Shown one piece after another: positions 26,690 to 35,214 of a stretch of DNA of 64,000 nucleotides. The notes under the pieces are model-generated. The model ran no database searches and was not told the origin of the DNA. It saw only the letters and a list, made by a program, of their open reading frames with translations. The position numbers were made by a program, and so were the translations under genes. Where the stretch lies: the NCBI RefSeq assembly GCF_900102225.1, contig NZ_FNBF01000001.1:120378-184377 (forward strand), read 5' to 3'. Source of the DNA: Eubacterium pyruvativorans. GTDB taxonomy: Bacteria > Bacillota > Clostridia > Peptostreptococcales > Anaerovoracaceae. Every line of letters begins with the position of its first letter. The first letter of the stretch is position 1.

Positions 26690-26815
26690 GCAAATTGAAG
26701 AGACAGTAGGGCGAGCCGGAGAATGCATTCCTGCGCCCCGGAAATATCCGGGGATCCGGCAGAGCTGCGGTAAGGAGATCCATAATCCGAGAGGGTTAGG
26801 GGTTTCCTCTTTTTT
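26690..26815 (+). promoter_or_regulatory. Structured leader RNA before the MATE transporter
   Basis: GCCGGA (26715-26720) pairs with TCCGGC (26755-26760), enclosing a palindromic GAATGCATTC and a perfect hairpin CCCCGG/CCGGGG (26736-26753). Further on, AGAGG and CCTCT flank an 11-base loop and run into seven T, a weak terminator ahead of the MATE gene. The layout fits a riboswitch-type attenuator. MATE genes in Clostridia are known to carry the mepA motif (guanidine-IV riboswitch), but I cannot match that consensus by eye. Confidence 0.4.
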
Positions 26816-26842
26816 TCGGAAAGAAACAGGAAGGAAAGAAAA

Positions 26843-28171
26843 ATGGGAAATAAATTGTTCGAAAAAGCGCCGGTGCCAAAAGCGTATCTCAAGCTGGCCA
26901 TGCCGGTGGTGCTGAGTATGGTGGTGACCATGATCTATAACATGGTGGACACCTGGTTTATTGCACTCACCGGGAAGACGGCACTGATTGCCGGGGTTTC
27001 GGTGTGCACGCCGCTGTTCACCCTGATGCTGGCGCTGGGGGACCTGTGGGGACTGGGCGGAAGCTCGGTCTTTTCCCGCCTTCTGGGAGAGCACCGGGAG
27101 GAAGAGGGACGTCGGGTCAGCGCTTTCTGTTATTCCGGCGCACTGATTCTGGGCGTTATTTCAGCGGCGGCGCTGCTTCTGGCCCGCCGGCCCCTGCTGC
27201 AGTTTCTGGGCGCCGAGGGAGCTGCCTATCCCCATGCGGCGGCGTATTTCACCTGGCTCTCTCTGGGCGCTCCGGTGATCATCTTCACTCTGGTGCCCAC
27301 GAATATGATGCGGTCGGAGGGGGCGGCCACCCGGTCCATGATCGGATCTGTGCTGGGTGTGGCGGTGAACATTGTGCTGGATCCGGTTTTCATTTTCGCA
27401 CTGGGGCAGGGCGCCGCCGGTGCCGCCATGGCTACCGTGCTGGGGTATATCTGTACCGCGGCATACTACATCCGTTATACGGTGAAGTTTTCTCCGGGTT
27501 TGTCTCTGGACCCCCGGGATGCGAAAATCAGCGGAAAAACGTTCGGTTCGCTGATGATGATCGGCCTGCCGGCAGCGGTGACGAATTTCATGCAGAGCGT
27601 GGGGATCACCATCACGAACCGGAATCTGCTGCCCTACGGAAATGACCCGATTGCCATAATGGGAATTGTCTTGAAAACCGTGAACATTGCGGCGCTGGTG
27701 CTGGTGGGTCTGGCCTTCGGCGGCCAGCCGATCATGGGGTATAATTACGGGGCGGGGAACCGGGTGCGGCTCCGTCAGGTGATCCGGTTCGCCCTGTCTG
27801 TGACGGCGGCCACAGGCATTGTCATCAGCCTGGTGCTGTTTGCCGGCGCCGGCCCCCTGATCCGGCTGTTTGTGTCCGGCACGGATCTGATCCGGATCGG
27901 TGTGCCGATGCTCAGGCTGCAGGTCATCTGCATAACCCTGATGGGACTGACCACCGTGATCATCTGCCTGTTCCAGTCCACCGGAAAAGGTCTGGCGGCC
28001 TTTCTCCTCTCCATCTGCCGTCAGGGCACAGTGTATGCACTGGTGATGCTGGTCATGGCCCGTCTTCTGGGGTACCGGGGTGTTCTGGCCGCCCAGGCGG
28101 TGACAGATGTTCTGACCATTATCATCGCCGGCCTGCTGTACCGGATCTTTCTGAGCCGGGAAATCCGGTGA
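26843..28171 (+). CDS. MATE family efflux transporter
   Basis: A 442-residue membrane protein with 12 predicted helices in two similar halves. It begins with the MATE-typical PVPKAYLKLAMPVVLSMVVTMIYNMVDTWFIA and has GQPIMGYNYGAGN in the second half. These antiporters export cationic drugs or metabolites using sodium or proton gradients. The leader before it looks regulated, so the gene may respond to a ligand it exports (inference). Confidence 0.92.
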   Translation: MGNKLFEKAPVPKAYLKLAMPVVLSMVVTMIYNMVDTWFIALTGKTALIAGVSVCTPLFTLMLALGDLWGLGGSSVFSRLLGEHREEEGRRVSAFCYSGALILGVISAAALLLARRPLLQFLGAEGAAYPHAAAYFTWLSLGAPVIIFTLVPTNMMRSEGAATRSMIGSVLGVAVNIVLDPVFIFALGQGAAGAAMATVLGYICTAAYYIRYTVKFSPGLSLDPRDAKISGKTFGSLMMIGLPAAVTNFMQSVGITITNRNLLPYGNDPIAIMGIVLKTVNIAALVLVGLAFGGQPIMGYNYGAGNRVRLRQVIRFALSVTAATGIVISLVLFAGAGPLIRLFVSGTDLIRIGVPMLRLQVICITLMGLTTVIICLFQSTGKGLAAFLLSICRQGTVYALVMLVMARLLGYRGVLAAQAVTDVLTIIIAGLLYRIFLSREIR

Positions 28172-28218
28172 CCGGAAGGGGATTCGAAGGGGGCATGCCT
28201 TCTCCGTCCGGGAGAAAC

Positions 28219-28247
28219 TTGAATCCATCGGTCATTCGTATTAGAAT
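28219..28247 (+). promoter_or_regulatory. Promoter for the GNAT gene
   Basis: TTGAAT (28219-28224) and TAGAAT (28242-28247) with a 17-base spacer, about 40 bases before the start codon. Confidence 0.6.
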
Positions 28248-28287
28248 GATGTCATACATTAATCAGGTAAAGTGAGGCGGAATACGA

Positions 28288-29166
28288 ATGACAGACAGAT
28301 ATGCGAAGTACCGGACAGTGGAGACGGATGAGCGGAAACGGAAATATATCGGGTGGATTGAGGAACTGTCGCTGAACGCCTGGCCCTCCCACAAGATCGA
28401 ACTGTACGACGGGTGGCTCCTTCGTTTTTCCCACAACTACACCCACCGCACGAACAGTGTGCAGCAGGTGGGGGAATCGAAAATTCCGGTGGATGAGAAG
28501 ATCCGGTACTGTGAATCCGTGTACCATGCCATGCATACACCCTGCATCTTCAAACTCAGCCCGCTGACGGACACATCCTTCGACCAGCTGCTGGAGAACA
28601 GGGGATACACGGTGCAGCATCAGACAGAGACCATGGTGCTGGATTGCCGGGACTTCCGCCCCCGGGAAGCGGCAGATGTGGAATATGAGTTCTACGGCAG
28701 GAATTCGGGGCTTCCTTCCATCGTGGGATATCCCGGAAACGTTGTGGTGCAGCTTCGGGACCGCATCACGGATGAATGGATGACGGGGCTGTTCCGGCTG
28801 AACGGCACCACCAGTCCGACACTGCGCCGGATCGTTCCGTCCATGTATCATGCGATTCCGAAGGAAACCATCGTCGCCCGGGTGGATGTGAACGGCGGGA
28901 TGGTGGCCAGTGGTCTGGCCATCCTGGACCGGGGCTGCTGCGGTATCTATGCGATCTACGTGGATCCGGCCATGCGGCGGAAGCATATCGCCAGCGGGGT
29001 GGTGAACACACTGCTTTCAGAAGCACAGAAAAAAGGCTGCAGAAGGGCCTATCTGCAGTGCGTAAGGGGCAATACCGGCGCCCGGGCCATGTACGAGGAA
29101 TTCGGGTTCCAACATCTATATGATTACTGGTTCCGTGGCGAAGACAATTTCCGGAAGGAGAATTGA
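28288..29166 (+). CDS. GNAT family N-acetyltransferase
   Basis: A 292-residue two-part protein. The N-terminal half (ELSLNAWPSHKIELYDGWLLRFS) matches the extra domain found in a group of GNATs, and the C-terminal half is the acetyltransferase fold, with the acetyl-CoA loop in DPAMRRKHIASGVV and NTGARAMYEEFGF. The acceptor cannot be predicted. It is followed after 1 base by the pentapeptide-repeat gene, so the two are probably co-transcribed. Confidence 0.85.
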   Translation: MTDRYAKYRTVETDERKRKYIGWIEELSLNAWPSHKIELYDGWLLRFSHNYTHRTNSVQQVGESKIPVDEKIRYCESVYHAMHTPCIFKLSPLTDTSFDQLLENRGYTVQHQTETMVLDCRDFRPREAADVEYEFYGRNSGLPSIVGYPGNVVVQLRDRITDEWMTGLFRLNGTTSPTLRRIVPSMYHAIPKETIVARVDVNGGMVASGLAILDRGCCGIYAIYVDPAMRRKHIASGVVNTLLSEAQKKGCRRAYLQCVRGNTGARAMYEEFGFQHLYDYWFRGEDNFRKEN

Positions 29167-29167
29167 T

Positions 29168-29866
29168 ATGAAAGAGGTCACCATGGAGAAAATCCGGGAG
29201 ATGGCGGGCGTACCTTCCGGTTCGGCTTTGTCCTTGGAAAACTGCTGGATGGAGCACATGGATCTGCGGGGACTGAACCTCCGGGCCCTGGACTTCACCC
29301 TGGTCTCCTTCCGGGACGTAAGGTTCGACGGGAATGACCTCTCGGGGATATCCTTCAATAATGCGCTGCTGGACGGCTGTTCCATGGCGGGCTGCGATCT
29401 CCGGAGCTGTGATCTCCGGAAGGCCTCCATGCGCCGGGTGAATCTGACCGGGGCGGACCTTCGGGGGGCGGATGTCCGGGGAGCAGTGCTGGAGGATGCT
29501 GTGATGACGGACCTTCGGGTCGACGAAAGGACAAGAGGTTACCGGATGCGCTGCCCGGAAACGGGGGCGTTCATCGGGTGGAAGAAATGTCTGGATGACC
29601 GGATTGTCATGCTGCTGGTGCCGGCGGATTCTCCCCGGACATCGGCGACGAATCACACCTGCCGGTGCCGGCGGGCCAAGGTACTGAAGATCGAGAATTT
29701 CGATCAGACGGAAAGTTATCAGGAAGCGTGGTCTCTGGTGGACCCGGATTTTTGCTATCGCCGGGGGGAATGGGTGGAAGCGCTGAATTTCAACCCGGAC
29801 CGCTGGTATGACTCCACCGGCGGGATTCATTTCTGGATGGAGCGGCAGGAGGCGCTTCAGTACTGA
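29168..29866 (+). CDS. Pentapeptide-repeat protein with a DUF5758-like C-terminal domain
   Basis: A 232-residue protein. Residues about 22-115 contain pentapeptide repeats (LRGLN, LRALD, LSGIS, LTGAD LRGAD VRGAV), which form a right-handed beta helix. The C-terminal part, starting at GYRMRCPETGAFIGWKKC and including CRCRRAKVLKI, resembles the DUF5758 domain often found in phage and gut-bacterial proteins. Some pentapeptide proteins mimic DNA and block gyrase, but nothing here shows such a role. The ATG at 29168 has AAGGAG 8 bases upstream. Confidence 0.75.
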   Translation: MKEVTMEKIREMAGVPSGSALSLENCWMEHMDLRGLNLRALDFTLVSFRDVRFDGNDLSGISFNNALLDGCSMAGCDLRSCDLRKASMRRVNLTGADLRGADVRGAVLEDAVMTDLRVDERTRGYRMRCPETGAFIGWKKCLDDRIVMLLVPADSPRTSATNHTCRCRRAKVLKIENFDQTESYQEAWSLVDPDFCYRRGEWVEALNFNPDRWYDSTGGIHFWMERQEALQY

Positions 29867-29933
29867 CCTCCCCGGGGAAAGAAACATGACGGAAATTCCC
29901 GAGAATCTTCACATAGGAACAGCAAACTTTCGC

Positions 29934-29939
29934 TATAAT
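29934..29939 (+). promoter_or_regulatory. -10 element before the PAP2 gene
   Basis: Perfect TATAAT about 70 bases before the PAP2 start codon. No good -35 at standard spacing. Confidence 0.4.
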
Positions 29940-30008
29940 ATCACGTTGGGACTGTCTGTGTCCTCCGGCAGTGATTCATGATGAAAGTACGGGAGAAGAT
30001 TCCGGGTA

Positions 30009-30707
30009 ATGAGTGATAGAAAGATCAAGGATTTTATTCAAAAATGGGTTCCGTCCTATGCGGTGGTGCCGGTTGCATGCTGTCTGATCGTGAATACGAT
30101 CGGCTATTTTGGCGTACAGCTGATCAGCGGCATGCTCCACTTCCATGATTTCAGTCTCCCCCCGGACCGGCGGATTCCGCTGGTGCCGGCATTCGTTTTC
30201 GTTTACGTGGGAGCGTATGCCCAGTGGATTCTCGGATTTCTGCAGTGCGCCCGGGACAGCCGTTCCCTCTGTTACCGGTACATGAGTGCGGAAGTTACGG
30301 CGAAGCTGGTGACGATTCTGTGCTTCCTGGTGGTGCCTTCCACCATTATCCGTCCGGCGGTTTCCGGCAGCGGGCCGGCGGAACTGCTGCTGCGTTGGAT
30401 CTATATGCATGACGGGCCGGTGAATCTGTTCCCGTCCATCCATTGTCTGGAAAGCTGGTTCTGTCTTCGGGCGGCGTTCGCCCAGAAGAAAACCGGCAGA
30501 CTATACTCCCTCTGCATGACCGTCATGACCCTGCTGGTGTTTGCCTCGGTTCTGCTGGTGCGCCAGCATGTTATCGTGGACATTCTGGGTGGAATCGGCG
30601 TTTTCGAGCTGGGGATGCTTCTGACCCGGCGGAGAGATTTCACCGCTTTTTATGAAAGTGTCAGCCGCAGGCTGGCCCGGGCTGTCCGGGGAAGGAGCAG
30701 AACATGA
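30009..30707 (+). CDS. PAP2-family membrane phosphatase
   Basis: A 232-residue protein with about six membrane helices. The phosphatase motifs NLFPSIHCLESW (with the catalytic His) and VRQHVIVDILGG (the second His and Asp) are present. Such enzymes act on phosphatidic acid, undecaprenyl pyrophosphate or other lipid phosphates. It overlaps the next gene by 4 bases and heads a run of lipid genes (flippase-like, pssA, psd), which supports a role in lipid metabolism. Confidence 0.85.
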   Translation: MSDRKIKDFIQKWVPSYAVVPVACCLIVNTIGYFGVQLISGMLHFHDFSLPPDRRIPLVPAFVFVYVGAYAQWILGFLQCARDSRSLCYRYMSAEVTAKLVTILCFLVVPSTIIRPAVSGSGPAELLLRWIYMHDGPVNLFPSIHCLESWFCLRAAFAQKKTGRLYSLCMTVMTLLVFASVLLVRQHVIVDILGGIGVFELGMLLTRRRDFTAFYESVSRRLARAVRGRSRT

Positions 30708-31753
30708 CGAAAGGAAAGAAGAAAATCTTCTGGTCCGTCGGCGCCGTTCTTCTGGCGGTGCTCAGCATATGGGCCGTCCTGTCTCAGGCGGGGAATCTGT
30801 CCTTTCATGATCTGCGCATGGCGCTCCGGCACGGAGACCGGCGCTGGCTGGCGGCGGCAGTGCTGTCCATGATGGGATATATCGTTTTCGAAGGGGAAGG
30901 AATTCTCAGCATTCTCCGGGGCGTCGGATATCACAGAAAGCACCGGCAGGGATTTCTGTATGCGGCGGGAGACGTGTATTTCTCCGCCATTACGCCCTCT
31001 GCCAGCGGCGGGCAGCCAGCCAGTGCGCTGTTCATGATGCGAAACGGTATCCCGGGTGCGGTGGTTACAGCTACATTGCTGATGAATCTGGTGATGTATA
31101 CGCTGGGGATTATCACGGTGGGCATCATCTGTATGGTCACCGCTCCGGGACTGTATTTCCGTTTCCATCTACCGGCCAGGATCCTGATTGTTCTGGGGTA
31201 TCTGGCACTGCTTCTGCTGTCTGTCCTCTTCATGCTGCTGCTTTTGCGGAAGAATATTCTAGAGCGGCTGGGGGTTCTGCTTCTCCGGATCATGAAGAAA
31301 ATCCGTCTGATCCGTCACCCGGAGAAAAAGATCGAAAAACTGCGGAAGAAAATGGATGAATACGGCGAATGTGTGGCCGGGATGCGGGACCACAAGGATG
31401 CGCTGATCCAGGCATATTTCTGGAATTTGGCACAGCGGATATCCCAGATTTGTGTTACAGTATTTATGTTCCTTGCCATGGGAGGGAAAATCACAGAGGC
31501 ATTCCCGGTCTGGGTCATTCAGAGTATGGTGACCATCGGATCGAATACTGTGCCGATCCCGGGCGGTATGGGGGTCACCGATTATCTGATGCTGGACGGA
31601 TTCCGCTCTCTGCTTTCCAACGGGGATGCGGTTCGTCTGGAACTGCTGAGCAGAGGACTTTCTTTCTACGTCTGTGTTCTGATCAGCGGGATCACATCCG
31701 CTGCGGGACTCGGGTTATATCATATTCAGCACAGAGAGGAAAAGAATTCATGA
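30704..31753 (+). CDS. Flippase-like membrane protein (lysyl-PG synthase TM / UPF0104 family)
   Basis: A 349-residue protein with about eight membrane helices. Features of the YbhN/AglD/MprF-TM family include FYAAGDVYFSAITPSASGGQPASALFMM and the C-terminal PIPGGMGVTDYLMLDGF. It lacks the catalytic aminoacyl transferase domain of MprF, so it is probably a lipid flippase or membrane partner. It overlaps PAP2 upstream and pssA downstream by 4 bases each. Confidence 0.85.
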   Translation: MTKGKKKIFWSVGAVLLAVLSIWAVLSQAGNLSFHDLRMALRHGDRRWLAAAVLSMMGYIVFEGEGILSILRGVGYHRKHRQGFLYAAGDVYFSAITPSASGGQPASALFMMRNGIPGAVVTATLLMNLVMYTLGIITVGIICMVTAPGLYFRFHLPARILIVLGYLALLLLSVLFMLLLLRKNILERLGVLLLRIMKKIRLIRHPEKKIEKLRKKMDEYGECVAGMRDHKDALIQAYFWNLAQRISQICVTVFMFLAMGGKITEAFPVWVIQSMVTIGSNTVPIPGGMGVTDYLMLDGFRSLLSNGDAVRLELLSRGLSFYVCVLISGITSAAGLGLYHIQHREEKNS

Positions 31754-32454
31754 TCGGATATTATAATTACACCGTTTGGCTTACCTACGCCTCGCTTCTT
31801 TCCGCCTGTTTGGGAATCGGTGTTTCGCTGCACGGCGCAGGGCATCCATACTGGGGCGTCTTCTTCCTGCTGCTCAGCGGTCTCTGCGATGCCTTCGACG
31901 GCCGGGTGGCCCGCAGGAAGAAGAACCGTTCCCAGATGGAGAAGAAGTACGGCATTCAGATTGACTCCCTGGCGGATCTCGTCGCATTCGGCGTGCTGCC
32001 GGCCTGTATCGGGGAGGCCCTTTCCACTCTGGGCCCTTATGTGGCGGGGGTTCGGCGGCTGGATTTCAGCAGCCCACAGATGCGGATGTTCGTGCGTGCC
32101 CTGGTTATCGCCGTCATGCTGTTTTATGTGCTGGCGGCATTGATCCGGCTGGCGTATTTCAATGTGGCGGAGGAAGAGCGGCAGAATATAGAAGGCGGCA
32201 GCCGGAAAACCTACGAGGGCCTTCCGGTCACATCCGCTGCACTGATTTTTCCTACCATCATGCTGCTGCAGTATGTGCTGCCGATGGATATCACCCTGGT
32301 CTATTATATCGGCATGCTGATCACGGGTGCGCTGTTCATTTCCCGGATACAGGTTGTGAAACCGGGCTTCCGGGGCATTCTGATCATGGTTCTCTTCGGT
32401 GCAGCAGAGGCTGTGCTGCTGCTGGTGGGCCTGTTCACCATCGCTCATCGATAG
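31750..32454 (+). CDS. pssA: CDP-diacylglycerol--serine O-phosphatidyltransferase
   Basis: A 234-residue integral membrane enzyme that makes phosphatidylserine. The CDP-alcohol phosphotransferase signature is complete: DGRVAR, then Gly-x3-Asp-x3-Asp in YGIQIDSLADL. The ATG at 31750 overlaps the preceding stop (ATGA); the frame stays open 381 bases further upstream inside the previous gene, but that part has no similarity to the family. psd follows, so the pair makes phosphatidylethanolamine. Confidence 0.92.
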   Translation: MIGYYNYTVWLTYASLLSACLGIGVSLHGAGHPYWGVFFLLLSGLCDAFDGRVARRKKNRSQMEKKYGIQIDSLADLVAFGVLPACIGEALSTLGPYVAGVRRLDFSSPQMRMFVRALVIAVMLFYVLAALIRLAYFNVAEEERQNIEGGSRKTYEGLPVTSAALIFPTIMLLQYVLPMDITLVYYIGMLITGALFISRIQVVKPGFRGILIMVLFGAAEAVLLLVGLFTIAHR

Positions 32455-32488
32455 AGAGAATGGCCCTGGGGGGATACAGGAGTGATAC

Positions 32489-33313
32489 ATGGATAAGATC
32501 CTGAATTTTCTATATGGCACTGTTCCCGGCCGCATATTGCTGAAAGGGCTGACCGCAAGGCCGGTTTCCAGGGCGGCCGGAGCATTCATGGATTCCGCAT
32601 TTTCCATTCCGCTGATCCGGCCCTTCGTGAAGAAGAACGGGATTGATCTGTCGGAATGTGAGACTGCGGATTTCCGTTGTTTTAATGACTGCTTCACGCG
32701 AAAACTGAAACCGGAAGTGCGGCCGGTGGACCGGGAAGGGAATCATCTGATTTCTCCCTGCGACGGCCTGCTCCGTGTGTGGCCGGTGCAGGAGGGCCTG
32801 GTTCTCCCGGTGAAAGAAAGCCGGTATTCTGTGGCGGATCTCCTGGGACCCGGAGCAGATCCGGCACCGTTTCAGGGCGGCCAGTGTCTGGTGTTCCGTC
32901 TGTGTGTCCATCACTACCACCGGTACTGCTATTTCGACAGCGGCAGAAAGGGAGAAAACATCTTTCTGCCGGGCCGGCTTCATACCGTTCAGCCCATTGC
33001 ACTCCGGTCGGTTCCTGTTTTCACGGAGAACTGCCGGGAAGTGACCCGGATGGAGACGGATCATTTCGGCAGCGCCGTTCAGATTGAAGTCGGTGCCATG
33101 CTGGTGGGGAAAATCCGGAATCATCACGGCGCCGGCCCCATGACCCGGGGAGAAGAGAAGGGAATGTTCCTCTACGGCGGATCCACCATTATCGTCCTGC
33201 TGCCTGCGGGAAGCGCAGAACTGGACCCGGCGATCCTGCGGGCGTCGGCGGCAGGGGAAGAGACGCCGGTGCGGCTGGGTGAGCGGATCGGAACCGGGAA
33301 AGGAAGCAGGTGA
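32489..33313 (+). CDS. psd: Phosphatidylserine decarboxylase proenzyme
   Basis: A 274-residue proenzyme converting phosphatidylserine to phosphatidylethanolamine. The self-cleavage site is GGST in LYGGSTIIVLLPAG (the family has LGST or GGST), giving a beta chain and a short pyruvoyl alpha chain. VHHYHRY carries the conserved histidine. It is co-directional with pssA and overlaps the CoA-transferase gene by 4 bases. Confidence 0.93.
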   Translation: MDKILNFLYGTVPGRILLKGLTARPVSRAAGAFMDSAFSIPLIRPFVKKNGIDLSECETADFRCFNDCFTRKLKPEVRPVDREGNHLISPCDGLLRVWPVQEGLVLPVKESRYSVADLLGPGADPAPFQGGQCLVFRLCVHHYHRYCYFDSGRKGENIFLPGRLHTVQPIALRSVPVFTENCREVTRMETDHFGSAVQIEVGAMLVGKIRNHHGAGPMTRGEEKGMFLYGGSTIIVLLPAGSAELDPAILRASAAGEETPVRLGERIGTGKGSR

Positions 33314-34608
33314 AACAGATAATGCGCAGAAACAGAGGTCAAATCACCGTTGATGAGGCACTGGACCATATCCAGTCCGGGGATCTCATTGCTGCAGGAA
33401 TGTACACGGCGGAACCGAAGCAGATATTCCGCCGTCTCCATGAAATATGCGGCCGGGTCAGGAATGTGTCCCTGTGGACCTGTCTCCTGGGGGAAGATTA
33501 TCCCTTTGTTACGAATCCGGAATACTGGGACACGTTCCGGTTTTACAGCATCTTCAACGGTCCCCAGATGCGCCGGTGCATGAAGGAAGGGGCCGGGGCA
33601 TTCCTGCCGAACAACCTGTGTTATCTGGGAGAAGAACAGGTGGCCCGGCGGGCGCCGGATATCTATTTCGGCGCAGCCACCCTGCCGGAGAAAGACGGCA
33701 CCCTGTGGCTGGCCCCCAGCCTGCAGACAGAACTGGAGAACTTTCGGGCGGCGAAGATCCGAATTCTGGAACTGAATCCCCATGTTCCCCGGGTTTTCGG
33801 TGCATCGAAAATCCACATGGAGGATCTGGACGGATATATTCTCTCGGATGCGGCGGTTTTCGATAACCCGATGCCGCTGCCGGGGGAGACGGACCGGGCG
33901 ATCGCCCGGCGGGTGGCGGCCCTCATTCACGACGGCGATACGATCCAGTTCGGAATCGGAAGGCTGCCGGAGGCCATCAGTGATGCACTGATGGAGAAAC
34001 GGGACCTGGGCATTCATACGGAAATGCTAGGGAACAGTCTGGGCCGTCTCATCCAGGCTGGTGTGGTCACTAATGCGCGGAAGAATTTTCTGCCGGGAGA
34101 ATCGGTGGTGGGATTCGTATGGGGAAGCCGGGAATTCTATGATTTCATAGACAGCCGGCAGGACATCCGCATCGAACCCAGCCGTTTCGTCAACGACGCC
34201 TGCATCATCGGGAAGAATGACAATCTGGTGTCCGTGAATTCTGCGTTGTCTGTGGATCTGACCGGGCAGATCTGCTCCGAATCCATCGGCACCCTGCAGT
34301 ATTCCGGAACCGGCGGGGCCATGGACTTCGCCATGGGGGCCTTCCGGTCGAGGGGAGGACGGGGCATTATCGCCATGCCCTCCACCACCGGAAACGGCCG
34401 GATCTCCCGGATAACCGCCGTGCTGGCTCCGGGATCGGCAGTATCCATCCAGCGGGGATACACGGATTATGTGATCACAGAATACGGTACCGCCCGCCTT
34501 CGGGGCAGAACCATTCCGGAGCGGGCGGAGGCTCTGATCGGCATTGCGTATCCTACCTTCCGGGGCCAGCTCCGGGAAGATGCAGAGCGGGCAGGGTACC
34601 TGGGTTAG
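33310..34608 (+). CDS. Acetyl-CoA hydrolase/CoA-transferase family protein
   Basis: A 432-residue protein of the 4-hydroxybutyrate/butyrate-acetate CoA-transferase family. The motifs GIGRLPEAISDALM, SGTGGAMDFAMGA, GIIAMPSTT and ITEYGTARLRGRTIPERAEALI are present. In fermenters such enzymes move CoA between acetate and butyrate or 4-hydroxybutyrate. The GTG start overlaps the psd stop (GTGA) and has AGGAAG upstream; an ATG 12 bases further is possible. Its coupling to phospholipid genes is unexplained. Confidence 0.85.
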   Translation: MKQIMRRNRGQITVDEALDHIQSGDLIAAGMYTAEPKQIFRRLHEICGRVRNVSLWTCLLGEDYPFVTNPEYWDTFRFYSIFNGPQMRRCMKEGAGAFLPNNLCYLGEEQVARRAPDIYFGAATLPEKDGTLWLAPSLQTELENFRAAKIRILELNPHVPRVFGASKIHMEDLDGYILSDAAVFDNPMPLPGETDRAIARRVAALIHDGDTIQFGIGRLPEAISDALMEKRDLGIHTEMLGNSLGRLIQAGVVTNARKNFLPGESVVGFVWGSREFYDFIDSRQDIRIEPSRFVNDACIIGKNDNLVSVNSALSVDLTGQICSESIGTLQYSGTGGAMDFAMGAFRSRGGRGIIAMPSTTGNGRISRITAVLAPGSAVSIQRGYTDYVITEYGTARLRGRTIPERAEALIGIAYPTFRGQLREDAERAGYLG

Positions 34609-34726
34609 CGGGAGAACGCAGGCCGGCGGGCAAACACCTGAAGAGGCAGGTGCCCGGCCGGCGCAGAAGGAGGGATCACCGTGAATGGGTCCCGGAGAGA
34701 GTGTGGAAGACAGAAAGGAGTATCCT

Positions 34727-35185
34727 ATGAGTGGATTCCGTTTCATATGCGGAGACTGTGGAAAGATAGAAGGGTTTATGACCGGCATGGACTTCAGCTA
34801 CCGAAGGACGTACCGGGCGACCCGGCAGAAAGCGGAGGAAGGCGCTTTCGGAGAGAAACTGGCGGCTTTTCTGCACGATCACCCGGAAGCGGCGCTGAAT
34901 CCGGAGAACCGGCTGTATCTCTGTCCAAGCTGCGGCGCATGGCGGGTAGAGCCGGATCTGTCTGCCTACCTGCCTGGGGACGGCAGAACCGAACCGGAGC
35001 CCTTCGTGCTTTTCGAGGAGGATACCGGGGAAGCGGACGGATACCGGCCCGTTCTTCCGTATGAACACCGCTGCGCCTGCGGCGGGAGAATGGAACCTTC
35101 CGCCCGGCCGGGAGAGGAGAAACTTCGCTGCCGAAGCTGCGGGGGCACCATGGAAATTGACGTGGAGATGGGCAGCGAACAGTAG
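34727..35185 (+). CDS. Zinc-ribbon protein of unknown function
   Basis: A 152-residue protein with four cysteine clusters: CGDC near residue 6, CPSC near 66, CAC near 120 and CRSC near 140. These suggest two zinc ribbons around an acidic linker. There is no recognised family. AAGGAG precedes the ATG at 34727 by 6 bases. It is followed 29 bases later by the NADAR gene. A GC-rich imperfect hairpin (34622-34662) without a T run lies upstream. Confidence 0.65.
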   Translation: MSGFRFICGDCGKIEGFMTGMDFSYRRTYRATRQKAEEGAFGEKLAAFLHDHPEAALNPENRLYLCPSCGAWRVEPDLSAYLPGDGRTEPEPFVLFEEDTGEADGYRPVLPYEHRCACGGRMEPSARPGEEKLRCRSCGGTMEIDVEMGSEQ

Positions 35186-35214
35186 AACCGCAGGGAAGAG
35201 AGAAGGGAACGAAG

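Noticed and set aside
31369..31749. Upstream extension of the pssA frame
   Set aside because: It runs inside the flippase-like gene in another frame and has no similarity to phosphatidyltransferases. The start at 31750 gives the usual length.
34609..34726. Possible riboswitch or terminator before the zinc-ribbon gene
   Set aside because: The GC-rich imperfect hairpin has no T run and no B12-box or other recognised riboswitch sequence.
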